This document shows positions 53,497 through 62,859 of a DNA stretch of 64,000 nucleotides, piece by piece (position 1 is the first letter of the stretch; every line of letters begins with the position of its first letter). Made by a program: the position numbers and the translations under genes. The stretch comes from Terriglobia bacterium (GTDB taxonomy: Bacteria > Acidobacteriota > Terriglobia > Acidiferrales > UBA7541). The stretch covers positions 1 to 64,000 of the forward strand of contig JAIQES010000006.1 in assembly GCA_020073705.1 (NCBI GenBank), in the 5' to 3' direction. The notes under the pieces were generated by a model that had not been told where the DNA came from, made no database searches, and saw only the letters and a list, made by a program, of their open reading frames with translations.

Positions 53497-54636
53497 ATGA
53501 AGATCGGGATCACCTGCTATCCAACCTACGGCGGCTCGGGCGTGGTCGCAACCGAGCTGGGAATGGAACTGGCCGCGCGCGGTCATGAAATCCATTTCAT
53601 CAGTTATGCGCCACCGATCCGCCTTACCGACACAAACGACCGGATCCAATTCCACGAAGTGGAAATTTCGGACTACCCCCTGTTTGACCATGCGCCGTAT
53701 GCGCTTACGCTGGCGGTGAAGATGTTGGAGGTGGCCGAATCGGAAACTCTGGACCTGCTACATGTTCACTATGCCATCCCCCATTCCGTGAGCGCATTCC
53801 TGGCCCGGTCGATGGCGGCGCCCAAGCATCTACCCTTCATCACCACCCTTCACGGAACGGACATTACGCTGGTCGGAAATGATCGAAGCTTCCTGCCAAT
53901 CACAAAATTTTCGATCGAGCAGTCCGACGGCGTCACGGCGATTTCCCATTACTTGAAGCAGCGCACACTCGAAGAATTCGACATCAAGCGCCCGATCGAA
54001 GTCATCCCGAATTTCGTGAATTGTGATCTCTATTGCCGGAAGGAGAATCCGGCCATGCGCGCCGAATGGGCCCCGGACGGCGAGCCAATCCTGATGCACT
54101 TGTCGAATTTCCGTCCGGTCAAGCGCATCACCGATGTCGTCGAGATTTTCGCGCTCGTGCGCGAGAAAATTCGCGCGAAGCTGGTCCTGATCGGCGACGG
54201 ACCCGACCGGGCTGCAGCGGAGTACCTCGTTCGAAAGAGGAAATTGGCGCGCGATGTCCATTTCCTGGGAAAGCAGAATCGCGTCTACCAACACTTGGCG
54301 CAGGCGGACTTGTTCCTCCTGCCCTCGGACATGGAATCGTTCGGCCTGGCGGCCCTCGAAGCTATGGCGTGTGAGGTTCCCGTCGTGGCCTCAAACGTGG
54401 GCGGGATCCCGGAAGTGATCGAGCACGGGATTGATGGTTACCTGCACCCGCCGCGAGAAATCGAGACGGCGGCAAGGTATGCGCTCGATATCTTATCCCG
54501 GCCGGACCGCGGACGCGCGATGGGACAGACGGCTCGTATCAATGCCCGGAAGAAATATTGCGCCAATGATGTGATACCCCAGTATGAGGCCTACTATCGG
54601 CAAGTCCTTGACGCTGTCACTGCAACACACGCATGA
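53497..54636 (+). CDS. bshA: N-acetyl-alpha-D-glucosaminyl L-malate synthase
   Basis: A 379-residue GT4-family glycosyltransferase that joins UDP-GlcNAc to L-malate, first step of bacillithiol synthesis. It begins [20 protein letters not shown], the characteristic BshA N-terminus. It has [16 protein letters not shown], the Rossmann-fold [12 protein letters not shown] and the donor-binding [20 protein letters not shown]. The bshB and bshC genes are not in the window. BshA occurs in Firmicutes, Bacteroidota, Deinococcus and Acidobacteriota. Confidence 0.95.
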   Translation: MKIGITCYPTYGGSGVVATELGMELAARGHEIHFISYAPPIRLTDTNDRIQFHEVEISDYPLFDHAPYALTLAVKMLEVAESETLDLLHVHYAIPHSVSAFLARSMAAPKHLPFITTLHGTDITLVGNDRSFLPITKFSIEQSDGVTAISHYLKQRTLEEFDIKRPIEVIPNFVNCDLYCRKENPAMRAEWAPDGEPILMHLSNFRPVKRITDVVEIFALVREKIRAKLVLIGDGPDRAAAEYLVRKRKLARDVHFLGKQNRVYQHLAQADLFLLPSDMESFGLAALEAMACEVPVVASNVGGIPEVIEHGIDGYLHPPREIETAARYALDILSRPDRGRAMGQTARINARKKYCANDVIPQYEAYYRQVLDAVTATHA

Positions 54637-54699
54637 ACACCACGAACACAAAGATCACCATTCGCGGCGCAAAAAGCTAGCAATGCTCAGGAGACTCGT

Positions 54700-57600
54700 G
54701 TGAAAAAACCGCGCGTGAAGATGGCCGCAAGGCGGATGCGAGGGTTCCGGAGTCTCATTCTTGGGCTCATAACACTCACAGCAAGCCCGAGGCCGGGACA
54801 GGCTCAGGTGTCTGCGGCGATTGTCGGAAAAGTGGAGGATACATCCGGGGGCGGCGTGGGCGGTGCAAAGATCACTGTGAAAAACCTCGAAACTGGAGCG
54901 ACGCGCGTCGTGACGACCGACGATGCGGGCAGCTTCAGAGCCCTCTCCCTGCCTCTAGGGCCGCAGGAGGTCAAGGCGGAGAAGACAGGCTTCAAGGAAA
55001 TCGTCCGGACGGGAATCAATTTGGAGGTGGGCCAAGAAGCAGTCGTGAACCTGCGCCTGGAATTGGGCGAGTTCGTCCAGCAAATCGCCATTACCGAAGA
55101 GGCCCCGGTTGTCAATGTCACGACGGCGTCTGTCTCAGGGATGGTGGGCGAGCGGGAGATAAAGGACTTGCCGCTAAACGGCCGCGGCTTCGACAACCTG
55201 ATCACCCTAAACCCCGGGACGATCAATTTCAGCGCGATGAAAAGCCCCAATACTAACACGAGCAACGGAAACACTTTCTCGGTGGCAGGACGGCGGACTG
55301 GGGAGAACCTTTTTTTGCTGAATGGCGTCGAGTATATGGGGTCGAGCCAGCTCGCCGTCACACCTGGCGGCGTCAGCGGTTATCTCTTGGGGATTGACGC
55401 TGTCCGGGAATTTAACGTGCTCACGGACACGTATTCGGCCGAATATGGAAAGCGAGCGGGCGCGCAGGTCAGCATCGTCACGCAATCCGGGACGAATGCA
55501 CTGCACGGAACCATTTTCGAGTTCGTCCGAAACAGCGCATTCGATTCCCCAGGTCCGTTCGACCAGGGAACCGTTCCTCCCTTCAGGAGAAATCAATTCG
55601 GAGCCGCGGCAGGAGGCCCCCTCAAGAAAGATCGTTTGTTCCTGTTCGGCAACTATGAAGGGTTTCGACAGGCCTTGGCGGTCAGCAGCTTGAGCGTGGT
55701 CCCGGATGCGAATGCGCGCTTGGGCTCGTTGCCAGATCCCAGCACCGGCGTATACGCCCCGGTAACCGATCTGAATCCGGCGATGCTGCCCTACATGTCT
55801 TTCTGGCCTCAGCCAGATCCCAATTCGGAGTTGATGGTGCCATCAACGACCTCGCCTGAAACCCTAGTTCCGAGTGGAGTTTCGTATTCGCACAACTATC
55901 CTAATGAGCATATCCAGGAAGATTTCGGCACTCTCCGGACGGATTACAACATCGGAGGTCGCGACACTCTTTCCGCGGCTTATACCATCGACGATGGGAA
56001 TAGTCTTATTCCGCTAGCGGATCCGTTGTTTGCCTCATACATCCCGCTCCGGATGCAAGTGTTCAGCCTGCAGGAAACGCATATCTTTTCGCCACAGATC
56101 GTTAATACTGTCACTGTTGGGTTTTCCCGGGCATCCTTCAGCCTGGTTTCAGTTCCATTGGCAACGTTTTCTCCCAGTGCCAACCCCTTTGTCACTGGGG
56201 CAGGGCCTGGCGGGATTGTGGTGGGGGGCGGCGCGACAACGACCGCCAACGGATCAATCACATCCGCCGGCCCGAACAACGCCGCAGGCGCCGTGAATCA
56301 CAGAAATCTTTTTACGTACCAGGACAATCTGCAAATCAGCAAGGGAATTCATCAGATCAGCGCTGGTGTTTGGTTCCAACGGCTTCAGGACAACGAAGAC
56401 AGCGCTTCACGACAGGCTGGGCAAGTCACCTTTGCCAGCCTCACGAAATTTCTTCAAGGAACTGTCAATACGAATCAGTTTCAAGTCGTGCCCCTCCACA
56501 CGGAGCTAGATTGGAGAAGCCTCTTCGGCGCATGGTACGTCGAAGATTCAGTCCGCTTGCGGCACAATCTCACACTCCAGGCCGGTATTCGCCATGAATT
56601 CACAACAGGGTGGAATGAAGCGTTTGGAAGGGCGGCCAATTATGTCACCAACTCGCAAGGCGTACTTGTGACAGCTCCGGTGGTGGGCAATTCAGTGTTC
56701 TCCCAAAATAACGCGACGCGATTGTTCAGTCCCCGGATCGGCCTTGCGTGGGACCCATTCGGAAATGGAAAGACCGCGGTCCGCGCGGGATACGGGATCT
56801 ACTATTCGTTGATCGACGCTCTCGCCTTTTTGGTGAACTCGCTGCCTCCCTATAACGGCTCCGTTTCCTGCCCAAGTGCAGGATCAGTCTGCCCAAGCTC
56901 AGGCGGAAGCGCCTCCCTCTTTTCGTTTATTCCATTCACGCCCGGTGCGACGTTCCCCGCCTGCGGTACCGGTGCTACGCCCTGCGCTACCTTCGCGCCA
57001 CAAGGAGTACAACCCAACGCGAAGACTCCGGCGGTTCAGGAATGGAACTTGGCGATTGAGCAACAGCTCAGTCACAACACATCGCTTCGCGTAGCCTATG
57101 TCGGATCATTTGCAACCCATGAGCTGCTCAGCATCGATCCCAATAGCATCCCGGCGCAGATTTGCTCGAATCCAAGTGGATGTGCCTCCGGCGGCGTTGC
57201 CGCAATCAAGAGTACTGTCTCTCAGGGAACACAGTACATTCCAGTGCAATCCCGTCCCAACCCCAACCTGTCCGGCGGCTTTTTCTGGTTCACCGAGGGC
57301 AACAGCAGTTACAACGCCTTGCAAATCGACGTGACCCACCGCTTGAGCAAAGGCCTGCAGTTCCGGGGCAACTATACCTGGTCCAAGAACCTGGACATAA
57401 ATTCGGGTCTCACAGGCGCACAGGCCAACAATCAGGCGCAAATGGTGCTGGATCGCAATGACCTGAGAAGAGATTGGGGCCCGTCTGCGTTGAATATCAC
57501 CAGCCAATCCAACATTTCCGCCCGGTATGAACTGCCCTTCGGCCATGGCCAGCATTGGCTCGGCAACGTCACGGGACTCGAAAGCAAACTCATCACTGGA

Positions 57601-58059
57601 TGGCAGTTGAATGGAATCGGAACGTTCCTGACTGGCTTCCCATTTACACCCCTGGTAGGCTCAAACCGCTCCGGGGACGGCGATATCAGGAATCCGGATC
57701 GGGTTTCCATCAACCCTTCCTTTACGGGGCCTGTCCTGCTCGATAATCCGAAACAGTGGTTCAATCCAAGCGCATTCATTCTGCCGACACCAGGAACCTA
57801 TGGGAATATAGGGCGGGGAACCCTGAGGGGGCCGGGCCTGGCCGACGTGGATCTATCGCTGTTCAAGAACACTGCCGTATCCGAAAACGTGACTGTGCAG
57901 TTTCGTGCGGAATTTTTCAACGTCTTCAATCGTTCAAACTTCGGGCCGCCAAACGCGACCGTATTTTCGGGCACGGCGGTCAGTCCCTCCGCCGGATTGA
58001 TAACAACCACGGCAACCTATCCCCGGCAAATTCAATTCGGACTGAAACTGATCTTCTAG
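54700..58059 (+). CDS. Oar-like TonB-dependent receptor with carboxypeptidase-regulatory-like domain
   Basis: A 1119-residue outer-membrane receptor. After a signal peptide (about 8-36) comes a carboxypeptidase-D-regulatory-like beta domain (about 37-120: ITVKNLETGATRVVTTDDAG). A plug follows (about 125-250: VSGMVGEREIKDLPLNGRGF) and a long beta barrel ending IQFGLKLIF with terminal Phe. Acidobacteriota carry dozens of these, usually for glycan or complex-ligand import. The start is GTG 54700; ATG 54721 is also possible. No cognate SusD-type gene is nearby. Confidence 0.88.
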   Translation: MKKPRVKMAARRMRGFRSLILGLITLTASPRPGQAQVSAAIVGKVEDTSGGGVGGAKITVKNLETGATRVVTTDDAGSFRALSLPLGPQEVKAEKTGFKEIVRTGINLEVGQEAVVNLRLELGEFVQQIAITEEAPVVNVTTASVSGMVGEREIKDLPLNGRGFDNLITLNPGTINFSAMKSPNTNTSNGNTFSVAGRRTGENLFLLNGVEYMGSSQLAVTPGGVSGYLLGIDAVREFNVLTDTYSAEYGKRAGAQVSIVTQSGTNALHGTIFEFVRNSAFDSPGPFDQGTVPPFRRNQFGAAAGGPLKKDRLFLFGNYEGFRQALAVSSLSVVPDANARLGSLPDPSTGVYAPVTDLNPAMLPYMSFWPQPDPNSELMVPSTTSPETLVPSGVSYSHNYPNEHIQEDFGTLRTDYNIGGRDTLSAAYTIDDGNSLIPLADPLFASYIPLRMQVFSLQETHIFSPQIVNTVTVGFSRASFSLVSVPLATFSPSANPFVTGAGPGGIVVGGGATTTANGSITSAGPNNAAGAVNHRNLFTYQDNLQISKGIHQISAGVWFQRLQDNEDSASRQAGQVTFASLTKFLQGTVNTNQFQVVPLHTELDWRSLFGAWYVEDSVRLRHNLTLQAGIRHEFTTGWNEAFGRAANYVTNSQGVLVTAPVVGNSVFSQNNATRLFSPRIGLAWDPFGNGKTAVRAGYGIYYSLIDALAFLVNSLPPYNGSVSCPSAGSVCPSSGGSASLFSFIPFTPGATFPACGTGATPCATFAPQGVQPNAKTPAVQEWNLAIEQQLSHNTSLRVAYVGSFATHELLSIDPNSIPAQICSNPSGCASGGVAAIKSTVSQGTQYIPVQSRPNPNLSGGFFWFTEGNSSYNALQIDVTHRLSKGLQFRGNYTWSKNLDINSGLTGAQANNQAQMVLDRNDLRRDWGPSALNITSQSNISARYELPFGHGQHWLGNVTGLESKLITGWQLNGIGTFLTGFPFTPLVGSNRSGDGDIRNPDRVSINPSFTGPVLLDNPKQWFNPSAFILPTPGTYGNIGRGTLRGPGLADVDLSLFKNTAVSENVTVQFRAEFFNVFNRSNFGPPNATVFSGTAVSPSAGLITTTATYPRQIQFGLKLIF

Positions 58060-58173
58060 GCAGGAACTCAATTTGACACGGATCGAGTCCTTGTAATGTT
58101 TGTTTGTCCTCGAAGCTGGCCGAAGCAAACTCGAGAGCAAACGGATTGATCTTCCCGGCTGCACAACCAAGCG

Positions 58174-59517
58174 TCAGAGATTGGAAGCAGGAACCACTGG
58201 AGAAGGCTGAGATTCGGTTGGAATCAACTCGGGCACTTCGATCCGAATTCGTGTTCCTTCACCCTCGCGGCTCGAAATGTCCATTCGGAAATCGCCGCCG
58301 TAGAGCATGCGCAAACGCTCATGGACGTTGCTGATGCCGATCCCATCCCCGAAGACTTGTGACATGCGGTCTTGGGGAATGCCGACGCCATTGTCTTCAA
58401 TTTCGATGACAAGGCGCGCATCGCGTATCGAGGTGCGGATGGTGATCTCACCGCCGTCAAGTTTGCCGGCGAGGCCATGCTTGAGAGCGTTTTCGACGAT
58501 GGGCTGCAGGAGCATGCTGGGCACGAAGGCATCGAGCGTATGCTCCTCGATCTGCTTATGGATCTGAAGGTTGTCGCGGCCGAACCGGGCGACCTCGATG
58601 TCGAGGTAGTCGTCAATGAAGTCGAGTTCTTCTTGCAACGGTACAAAGGTCTCATGCTTCCGCAGCAGCCGCCGCAGAATTTTGCTCAATTTGATAACCA
58701 CGATGCGAGCCATGTCAGGATCGTAGCGGATCAGCGATGAAACCGTATTGAGCGTGTTGAACAAGAAATGGGGATTGATTTGAGCGGACAGAGCGTCCAT
58801 ACGCGCTTTGAGCAGCATTTGTTGGGACTGCTCGAGATTCATTTCGATCCGGGTGTTATACCAAATCTTGATCGGAACGGCGACCGCCATCACCGTGGAG
58901 AGCAACACCAATGCCAACTCCCAGCTATGTCCCACGTCCAGATAAAAAAGCCACTGCAGCTTGGTGGCATGACCCAGCGCCTGGCGCCCCAGCTCCAAAG
59001 CGACACAAGCCCCTAACGGCAGCATTTCCCAGCTTACCTTCGCCCTGCGGAACAGCCGCACCAGCCAGCGCGGGGTACTCAGAAACGTGTAGGGCCCGAG
59101 TTTCCAAATCTCTTCTGTATTGGGAATTGCCAGGCGAATCAGCCCACCCACCAACCCCGCGGCAGCCGCGACGGGCGTCGAAAGCCACTCGTGATTAAAA
59201 AACGCGGGCAGGCTGATGATGGAGCCGCCCAACGGGCCAACGACACGTCCTCCCAGCAGTCCCAGCAGAAATGAGCCTTCGAGCATCAGATCGGCGAAGC
59301 GGTAAGCGTGTCCGACAATGCGCAGCATCACGCCCAGGGCCAGCGCGGGCGTCACAAACAGCATCAGCCTCACCTTCTGGTCCGAATCGCGGACTTCCGT
59401 GAAGAGAACCTTGCGAAAGATGGCTGACCGCGCCAGCCAGGCAGAAATCGAGGCCGCTGCGGCAACATGCAGCAGCAGCGTGAGCAGCAAATCTCCGCCG
59501 GAGGTGAGTGTCTCCAT
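58174..59517 (-). CDS. LytS/YehU-type sensor histidine kinase
   Basis: A 447-residue membrane sensor with about five or six N-terminal helices (10-210, 5TM LytS-like), then a His_kinase domain with phosphorylated His in NPHFLFNTLNTVSS and HATPase motifs VENALKHGL, DNGVGIP and GIGISNVHERL. This class works with LytR-type response regulators on cell-wall or carbon-source genes. No response regulator gene follows in the window, so the kinase is an orphan here. It is convergent with the TonB receptor and divergent from ribA. Confidence 0.88.
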   Translation of the reverse strand: METLTSGGDLLLTLLLHVAAAASISAWLARSAIFRKVLFTEVRDSDQKVRLMLFVTPALALGVMLRIVGHAYRFADLMLEGSFLLGLLGGRVVGPLGGSIISLPAFFNHEWLSTPVAAAAGLVGGLIRLAIPNTEEIWKLGPYTFLSTPRWLVRLFRRAKVSWEMLPLGACVALELGRQALGHATKLQWLFYLDVGHSWELALVLLSTVMAVAVPIKIWYNTRIEMNLEQSQQMLLKARMDALSAQINPHFLFNTLNTVSSLIRYDPDMARIVVIKLSKILRRLLRKHETFVPLQEELDFIDDYLDIEVARFGRDNLQIHKQIEEHTLDAFVPSMLLQPIVENALKHGLAGKLDGGEITIRTSIRDARLVIEIEDNGVGIPQDRMSQVFGDGIGISNVHERLRMLYGGDFRMDISSREGEGTRIRIEVPELIPTESQPSPVVPASNL

Positions 59518-59591
59518 TGAACTTGTGTGCTGCGGTTACGTTAGCTAATCGCTGGGCCGATGTAAAGCGCCGCAGCGCCGCCTGCGCCTGC

Positions 59592-59597
59592 TATAAT
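59592..59597 (+). promoter_or_regulatory. -10 element of ribA
   Basis: TATAAT at 59592-59597 lies 12 bases before the ribA ATG (59610). Transcription would start about at the start codon, giving a nearly leaderless mRNA with no room for a Shine-Dalgarno site. No good -35 is visible. It is also possible that the element is fortuitous. Confidence 0.4.
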
Positions 59598-59609
59598 ACC
59601 CGGCTCTCT

Positions 59610-60251
59610 ATGCCACACAAGAAACAGAGACGGGGCAGTACCCGGCGCAAGACATCGAAGGCGCGCATACGCATCGTTGCGCGAGCCAAGCTTCCGACGC
59701 GCTTCGGTCCGTTCGAAATTCTCGGCATCGAGGGCCGCAACCAATTGGAAAGCGCCGTGGCCCTGGTGCATGGCCGCATTCGCGGCCAGACTCCGCTGGT
59801 GCGCATCCACTCGCAGTGCTTCACCGGTGACGTGCTCGCCTCGGAACGCTGCGATTGCCGCGCCCAGCTTGAACTTTCGCTGCGCCGGATTGCCGCGTCG
59901 CGGTCCGGGGTTTTGTTGTACCTGCCGCAAGAAGGCCGCGGCATCGGCCTGATGAACAAGTTGCGCGCATACGAATTGCAGGATCGCGGAATGGACACGG
60001 TTGAGGCCAACGAGGAACTTGGGTTCGCCGCCGACTCGCGTGACTATCGCTTCTCAGCCGCTGCGCTGCACCTGCTCGGCGTGCGGCGCGTGCGCCTGCT
60101 TTCGAATAACCCGGATAAGGTGCAGCAGTTAGAAAGAGCGGGGATTCACGTCGTGGAACGCGTGCCTTGCCGGCCCCGCACTTCTCCCGTCTCGCGCGCC
60201 TACCTGGAGACAAAACGAACGAAGATGGGCCACCTGCTGGATAACCTGTAA
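59610..60251 (+). CDS. ribA: GTP cyclohydrolase II
   Basis: A 213-residue enzyme for the first step of riboflavin synthesis. It contains RIHSQCFTGDVLASERCDCR with the zinc Cys residues, EGRGIGLMNKL (catalytic GRGIGL) and the usual LLSNNPDKVQQLERAG. Only the RibA domain is present, not fused to RibB. A basic extension (MPHKKQRRGSTRRKTSKARI) precedes it; the start is ATG 59610 rather than the earlier frame opening at 59508. Confidence 0.92.
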   Translation: MPHKKQRRGSTRRKTSKARIRIVARAKLPTRFGPFEILGIEGRNQLESAVALVHGRIRGQTPLVRIHSQCFTGDVLASERCDCRAQLELSLRRIAASRSGVLLYLPQEGRGIGLMNKLRAYELQDRGMDTVEANEELGFAADSRDYRFSAAALHLLGVRRVRLLSNNPDKVQQLERAGIHVVERVPCRPRTSPVSRAYLETKRTKMGHLLDNL

Positions 60252-60315
60252 GAAGAGCGGCCTCAATAGCTTTGTGGGCCGCGGCTTCATAGGGCGCGGA
60301 AAAACTTAAAACGTT

Positions 60316-60402
60316 GTCATTCCGAGGCACGCTGCGTGCCGAGGAATCTCTCTTTTCCTGGGTTTTGAACAAAGAGAGATTCCTCGCTTCGCTCAGAATG
60401 AC
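60316..60402. repeat. REP-like imperfect inverted repeat
   Basis: GTCATTCCGAGGCAC... to GAGGAATCTCTCTTT at 60316-60355 is mirrored by AAAGAGAGATTCCTCGC... to CAGAATGAC at 60371-60402, with a short inner hairpin GGCACGCTGCGTGCC. The CATTCYGAGC/GAGGAATCTC form is typical of repetitive extragenic palindromes found in Acidobacteriota genomes. It occupies the gap between ribA and the SRPBCC gene and may stabilise or end transcripts. Confidence 0.65.
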
Positions 60403-60556
60403 GCCCTAACCCACTTTTTCCGCAGCCTGTTCAGCCGCGACATTCACTGGATTGAAAAAATGGGCTTCAGCCCCTGAAGCCACGTTAGAATTGGCTCCCA
60501 GGTACTTGGAGGAAAGTCTCTATCAAACCACGAACGACTCGCCCAGGAGAATGTGT

Positions 60557-60970
60557 ATGACACCTGTCATCGAGACAGCTGCGATCTTTCATAACGCCAC
60601 CCCCGCCGATCTCTACGAACTCTTCATGGATTCAGCCAAACATTCTGCCGCAACCGGCGCGCCCGCCAAGATCAGCCGCAAAATCGGAGGAAAATGGTCC
60701 GCCTTCAACGGAATGATTTGCGGCAAAAATCTGGCGCTCCTTCCAAAGCAGATGATTGTGCAAACTTGGCGCTCGACCGCCTGGAAAGCGGCCGATCCTG
60801 ATTCCATCCTCGTCGTTCACTTTGAAAAATCCGCGAGTGGCGGCGCAACCGTGCATTTGGCCCACATCGGCGTGCCGCAATACGACCACAAGGGTGTCAC
60901 CCAGGGCTGGATGAATTATTACTGGAAGCCGTGGAGGAAGTATCTCAAGGGACGGAAACGTTCGGGTTGA
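60557..60970 (+). CDS. SRPBCC/AHSA1-type START-fold protein
   Basis: A 137-residue helix-grip protein of the AHSA1 (activator of Hsp90 ATPase-like) family, with EIAAIFHNATPADLYELFMD-type N-terminus and WRSTAWKAADPDSILVVHFE, then the long C-terminal helix QGWMNYYWKPWRKYL. Such proteins bind hydrophobic ligands or modulate partners; the ligand is unknown. The start was set at ATG 60557, six bases after GGAGA; ATG 60551 is adjacent to it. Confidence 0.78.
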   Translation: MTPVIETAAIFHNATPADLYELFMDSAKHSAATGAPAKISRKIGGKWSAFNGMICGKNLALLPKQMIVQTWRSTAWKAADPDSILVVHFEKSASGGATVHLAHIGVPQYDHKGVTQGWMNYYWKPWRKYLKGRKRSG

Positions 60971-60993
60971 GCCCCTCATCGCTCACGCCGGGA

Positions 60994-61206
60994 TTAGCCG
61001 CCACCCACCAGATGAACGATCTCGAAGCGGTCCCCAGTCTGCACGATGGTAGACAGCCACTGGGACCTGGGAAGAATTTCAAGATTGCGCTCAATGGCCA
61101 CGCGGTCCACAGGCAGGCCGAGACGCGAGAGCAGGCCGGTTATATCAAGACCCGGTGGCACCTCGTGCGCTTCTCCATTAACCACAATGTGGATTCCTGG
61201 GGTCAT
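60994..61206 (-). CDS. thiS: ThiS sulfur carrier protein
   Basis: A 70-residue ubiquitin-fold protein with IVVNGEAHEVPPGLDITGLL and a C-terminal LVGGG. The Gly-Gly tail is adenylated by ThiF and thiolated to supply sulfur for the thiamine thiazole ring. No thiG, thiF or other thiamine gene is adjacent. Translation is coupled to the upstream gene by ATGA. Confidence 0.82.
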   Translation of the reverse strand: MTPGIHIVVNGEAHEVPPGLDITGLLSRLGLPVDRVAIERNLEILPRSQWLSTIVQTGDRFEIVHLVGGG

Positions 61207-61844
61207 TTCGAGGGCCGCGCGGCAGACGCATCACCGCGCCTCGCTTTGAGCCGGAAACGCAGTTCGCCATAGAGATCTCCATCGGTGGCGCGAATCACGA
61301 GTGCAGTTCCCTCGGCGACCGCCGAAGGCAGCGGGAATTTCAGCGTCGCCCGGCCCTGCACATCCGCACTCGCTCGGATTGGAGCGGATCGAACTTTCTC
61401 ACGTTCCAGAAATGCCTCGATATCCGCCCCGCCAATCTCCTCAGTCGAACCCCTTCGCCGCAACTCGACTTCGAGCGTGGCGTTTCCCGATGCAAGCCAG
61501 GATTTTGGATTCAGCAAACGGACGTCAAGACCCTCGTACGAGGCCACAGCAGCCGCTGGAGCGGGAGCGTCCGCGAGCGCTTTGAGATGGAGCGTCCCGG
61601 CTTCCAGTTGAGCTATCACCTCACGGTGCTGCTGTGCGAGCCGCTCGTGAAGTTGCTGCGCCAGGCCTCCTCCGTCCACGGCACTGCCAGCCAAGTCCTG
61701 GTAGCTGGTGCTGCGCTTGTGAACCACGAGTCCTGCTCGGTAGACAACCGTGTCAAGGAATGGATGCGAAGGACCGCGATCCTCGGTCTGAACGTGAAAC
61801 AGGGCGCTGCCTACGCGCACATTCGAATTGAAACCGAAGTTCAT
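61203..61844 (-). CDS. Conserved hypothetical protein (MNFGFNSNV family)
   Basis: A 213-residue protein beginning MNFGFNSNVRVGSALFHVQT. It has an N-terminal domain of about 55 residues that I recall as conserved in Acidobacterial proteins, a helical stretch (LAQQLHERLAQQHREVIAQL) and a C-terminal beta-sandwich-like part with VEGTALVIRATDGDLYGELR-like strands. Function unknown. The start was set at ATG 61844, where that conservation begins; the upstream frame to 61982 is excluded because it covers the nuoA promoter. Confidence 0.65.
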   Translation of the reverse strand: MNFGFNSNVRVGSALFHVQTEDRGPSHPFLDTVVYRAGLVVHKRSTSYQDLAGSAVDGGGLAQQLHERLAQQHREVIAQLEAGTLHLKALADAPAPAAAVASYEGLDVRLLNPKSWLASGNATLEVELRRRGSTEEIGGADIEAFLEREKVRSAPIRASADVQGRATLKFPLPSAVAEGTALVIRATDGDLYGELRFRLKARRGDASAARPSK

Positions 61845-61919
61845 AGGATGAGCCGCCTTCCCACTCCTCCGCAAACACGCCAAATGACGGAAACCCTTTG
61901 AGATATTTCCCCGCCACAA

Positions 61920-61948
61920 TTGACCGCTTGGCGCTTCATCGTTATTAT
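61920..61948 (+). promoter_or_regulatory. Promoter of the complex I operon
   Basis: TTGACC (61920-61925), 17-base spacer, TATTAT (61943-61948), 13 bases before the nuoA ATG. Both boxes and the spacing match a housekeeping promoter. This also argues against the upstream TTG 61920 as the nuoA start. Confidence 0.7.
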
Positions 61949-61961
61949 AGCGGGTGCGCCA

Positions 61962-62360
61962 ATGACCGGAAACGATCTCCAAAGCTACGCGCCGCTTCTT
62001 TTACACCTCACCCTAGCGATGGCGCTTTCAGGTGTTCTCGTCCTGCTTTCGTCGCTGGTGGGCTGGAGACGGCCTTCCACTACAAAATCGCAACCCTATG
62101 AATGCGGCATCACGCCGACCGGCGACGCCCGCGAGCCATTTTCGGTGAAGTTTTATCTGGTCGCGATGGTTTTTATTTTGTTTGATGTGGAAGCCATCTT
62201 CCTATATCCGTGGGCCTACATCTTTCGCGAGTTGCGGTGGTTCGGATTCGTGGAGATGATTCTCTACATCGGGATCTTGCTAGTGGGCTACTTCTATCTC
62301 TGGAAGAAAGGGGCGTTGGACTGGAACCGCCCAGCCGTACGCCGGGACCGCGCTTCGTGA
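61962..62360 (+). CDS. nuoA: NADH-quinone oxidoreductase subunit A
   Basis: A 132-residue inner-membrane subunit with three helices. The family signature KSQPYECGITPTGDAREPFS contains the conserved Cys near the quinone site, and VKFYLVAMVFILFDVEAIF holds the acidic helix residues. It couples quinone reduction to proton pumping in complex I. Start ATG 61962; it overlaps the next gene as GTGA. Confidence 0.94.
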   Translation: MTGNDLQSYAPLLLHLTLAMALSGVLVLLSSLVGWRRPSTTKSQPYECGITPTGDAREPFSVKFYLVAMVFILFDVEAIFLYPWAYIFRELRWFGFVEMILYIGILLVGYFYLWKKGALDWNRPAVRRDRAS

Positions 62361-62836
62361 CGGAGACACCCGACCTAGAACAAAATCCAATTGTCGCAAG
62401 AATCCGCGCCTGGCGCCCCGGGGCGATTGCCGAATTGATTTCTTTCCGGGGGGAGTTGACCGTGGTCGTGCCTCGCGAACATCTGCGGCCCCTCGCCGAA
62501 TTTCTCGCCCGCGAGGCGGATCTTGCATTCACGTATCTTTCCGACGTCACCGGCGTTGACCGCTTCCCCATCGAGCCTCGTTTTGAGTTGAATTACCATT
62601 TACTGTCTATTTCCCGGCGCGATACGCTTTGCTTGCGTGTTCGTCTCCCTGGGGAGGCTCCGGTGATCGAGACAGTCGTGCCGGTTTGGCCGACGGCGAA
62701 TTGGCACGAGCGCGAGATATTTGATTTGTTCGGGATGCGCTTTGAAGGGCACCCCGACTTGCGGCGCATGCTGTTGCCGGACGATTGGGAAGGCTACCCC
62801 CTCCGCAAGGACTATCCGGTGGAGGGCCCTCGTTGA
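62357..62836 (+). CDS. nuoC: NADH-quinone oxidoreductase subunit C
   Basis: A 159-residue peripheral-arm subunit (30-kDa family), starting at GTG 62357 within the nuoA stop. It has the signature HEREIFDLFGMRFEGHPDLR and ends RRMLLPDDWEGYPLRKDYPV. It is directly downstream of nuoA, so nuoB is not in its usual place. The longer frame from 62210 is the nuoA coding strand in another phase. Confidence 0.93.
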   Translation: MTETPDLEQNPIVARIRAWRPGAIAELISFRGELTVVVPREHLRPLAEFLAREADLAFTYLSDVTGVDRFPIEPRFELNYHLLSISRRDTLCLRVRLPGEAPVIETVVPVWPTANWHEREIFDLFGMRFEGHPDLRRMLLPDDWEGYPLRKDYPVEGPR

Positions 62837-62859
62837 TCTAAGGCGAACGAATCCTTGCC

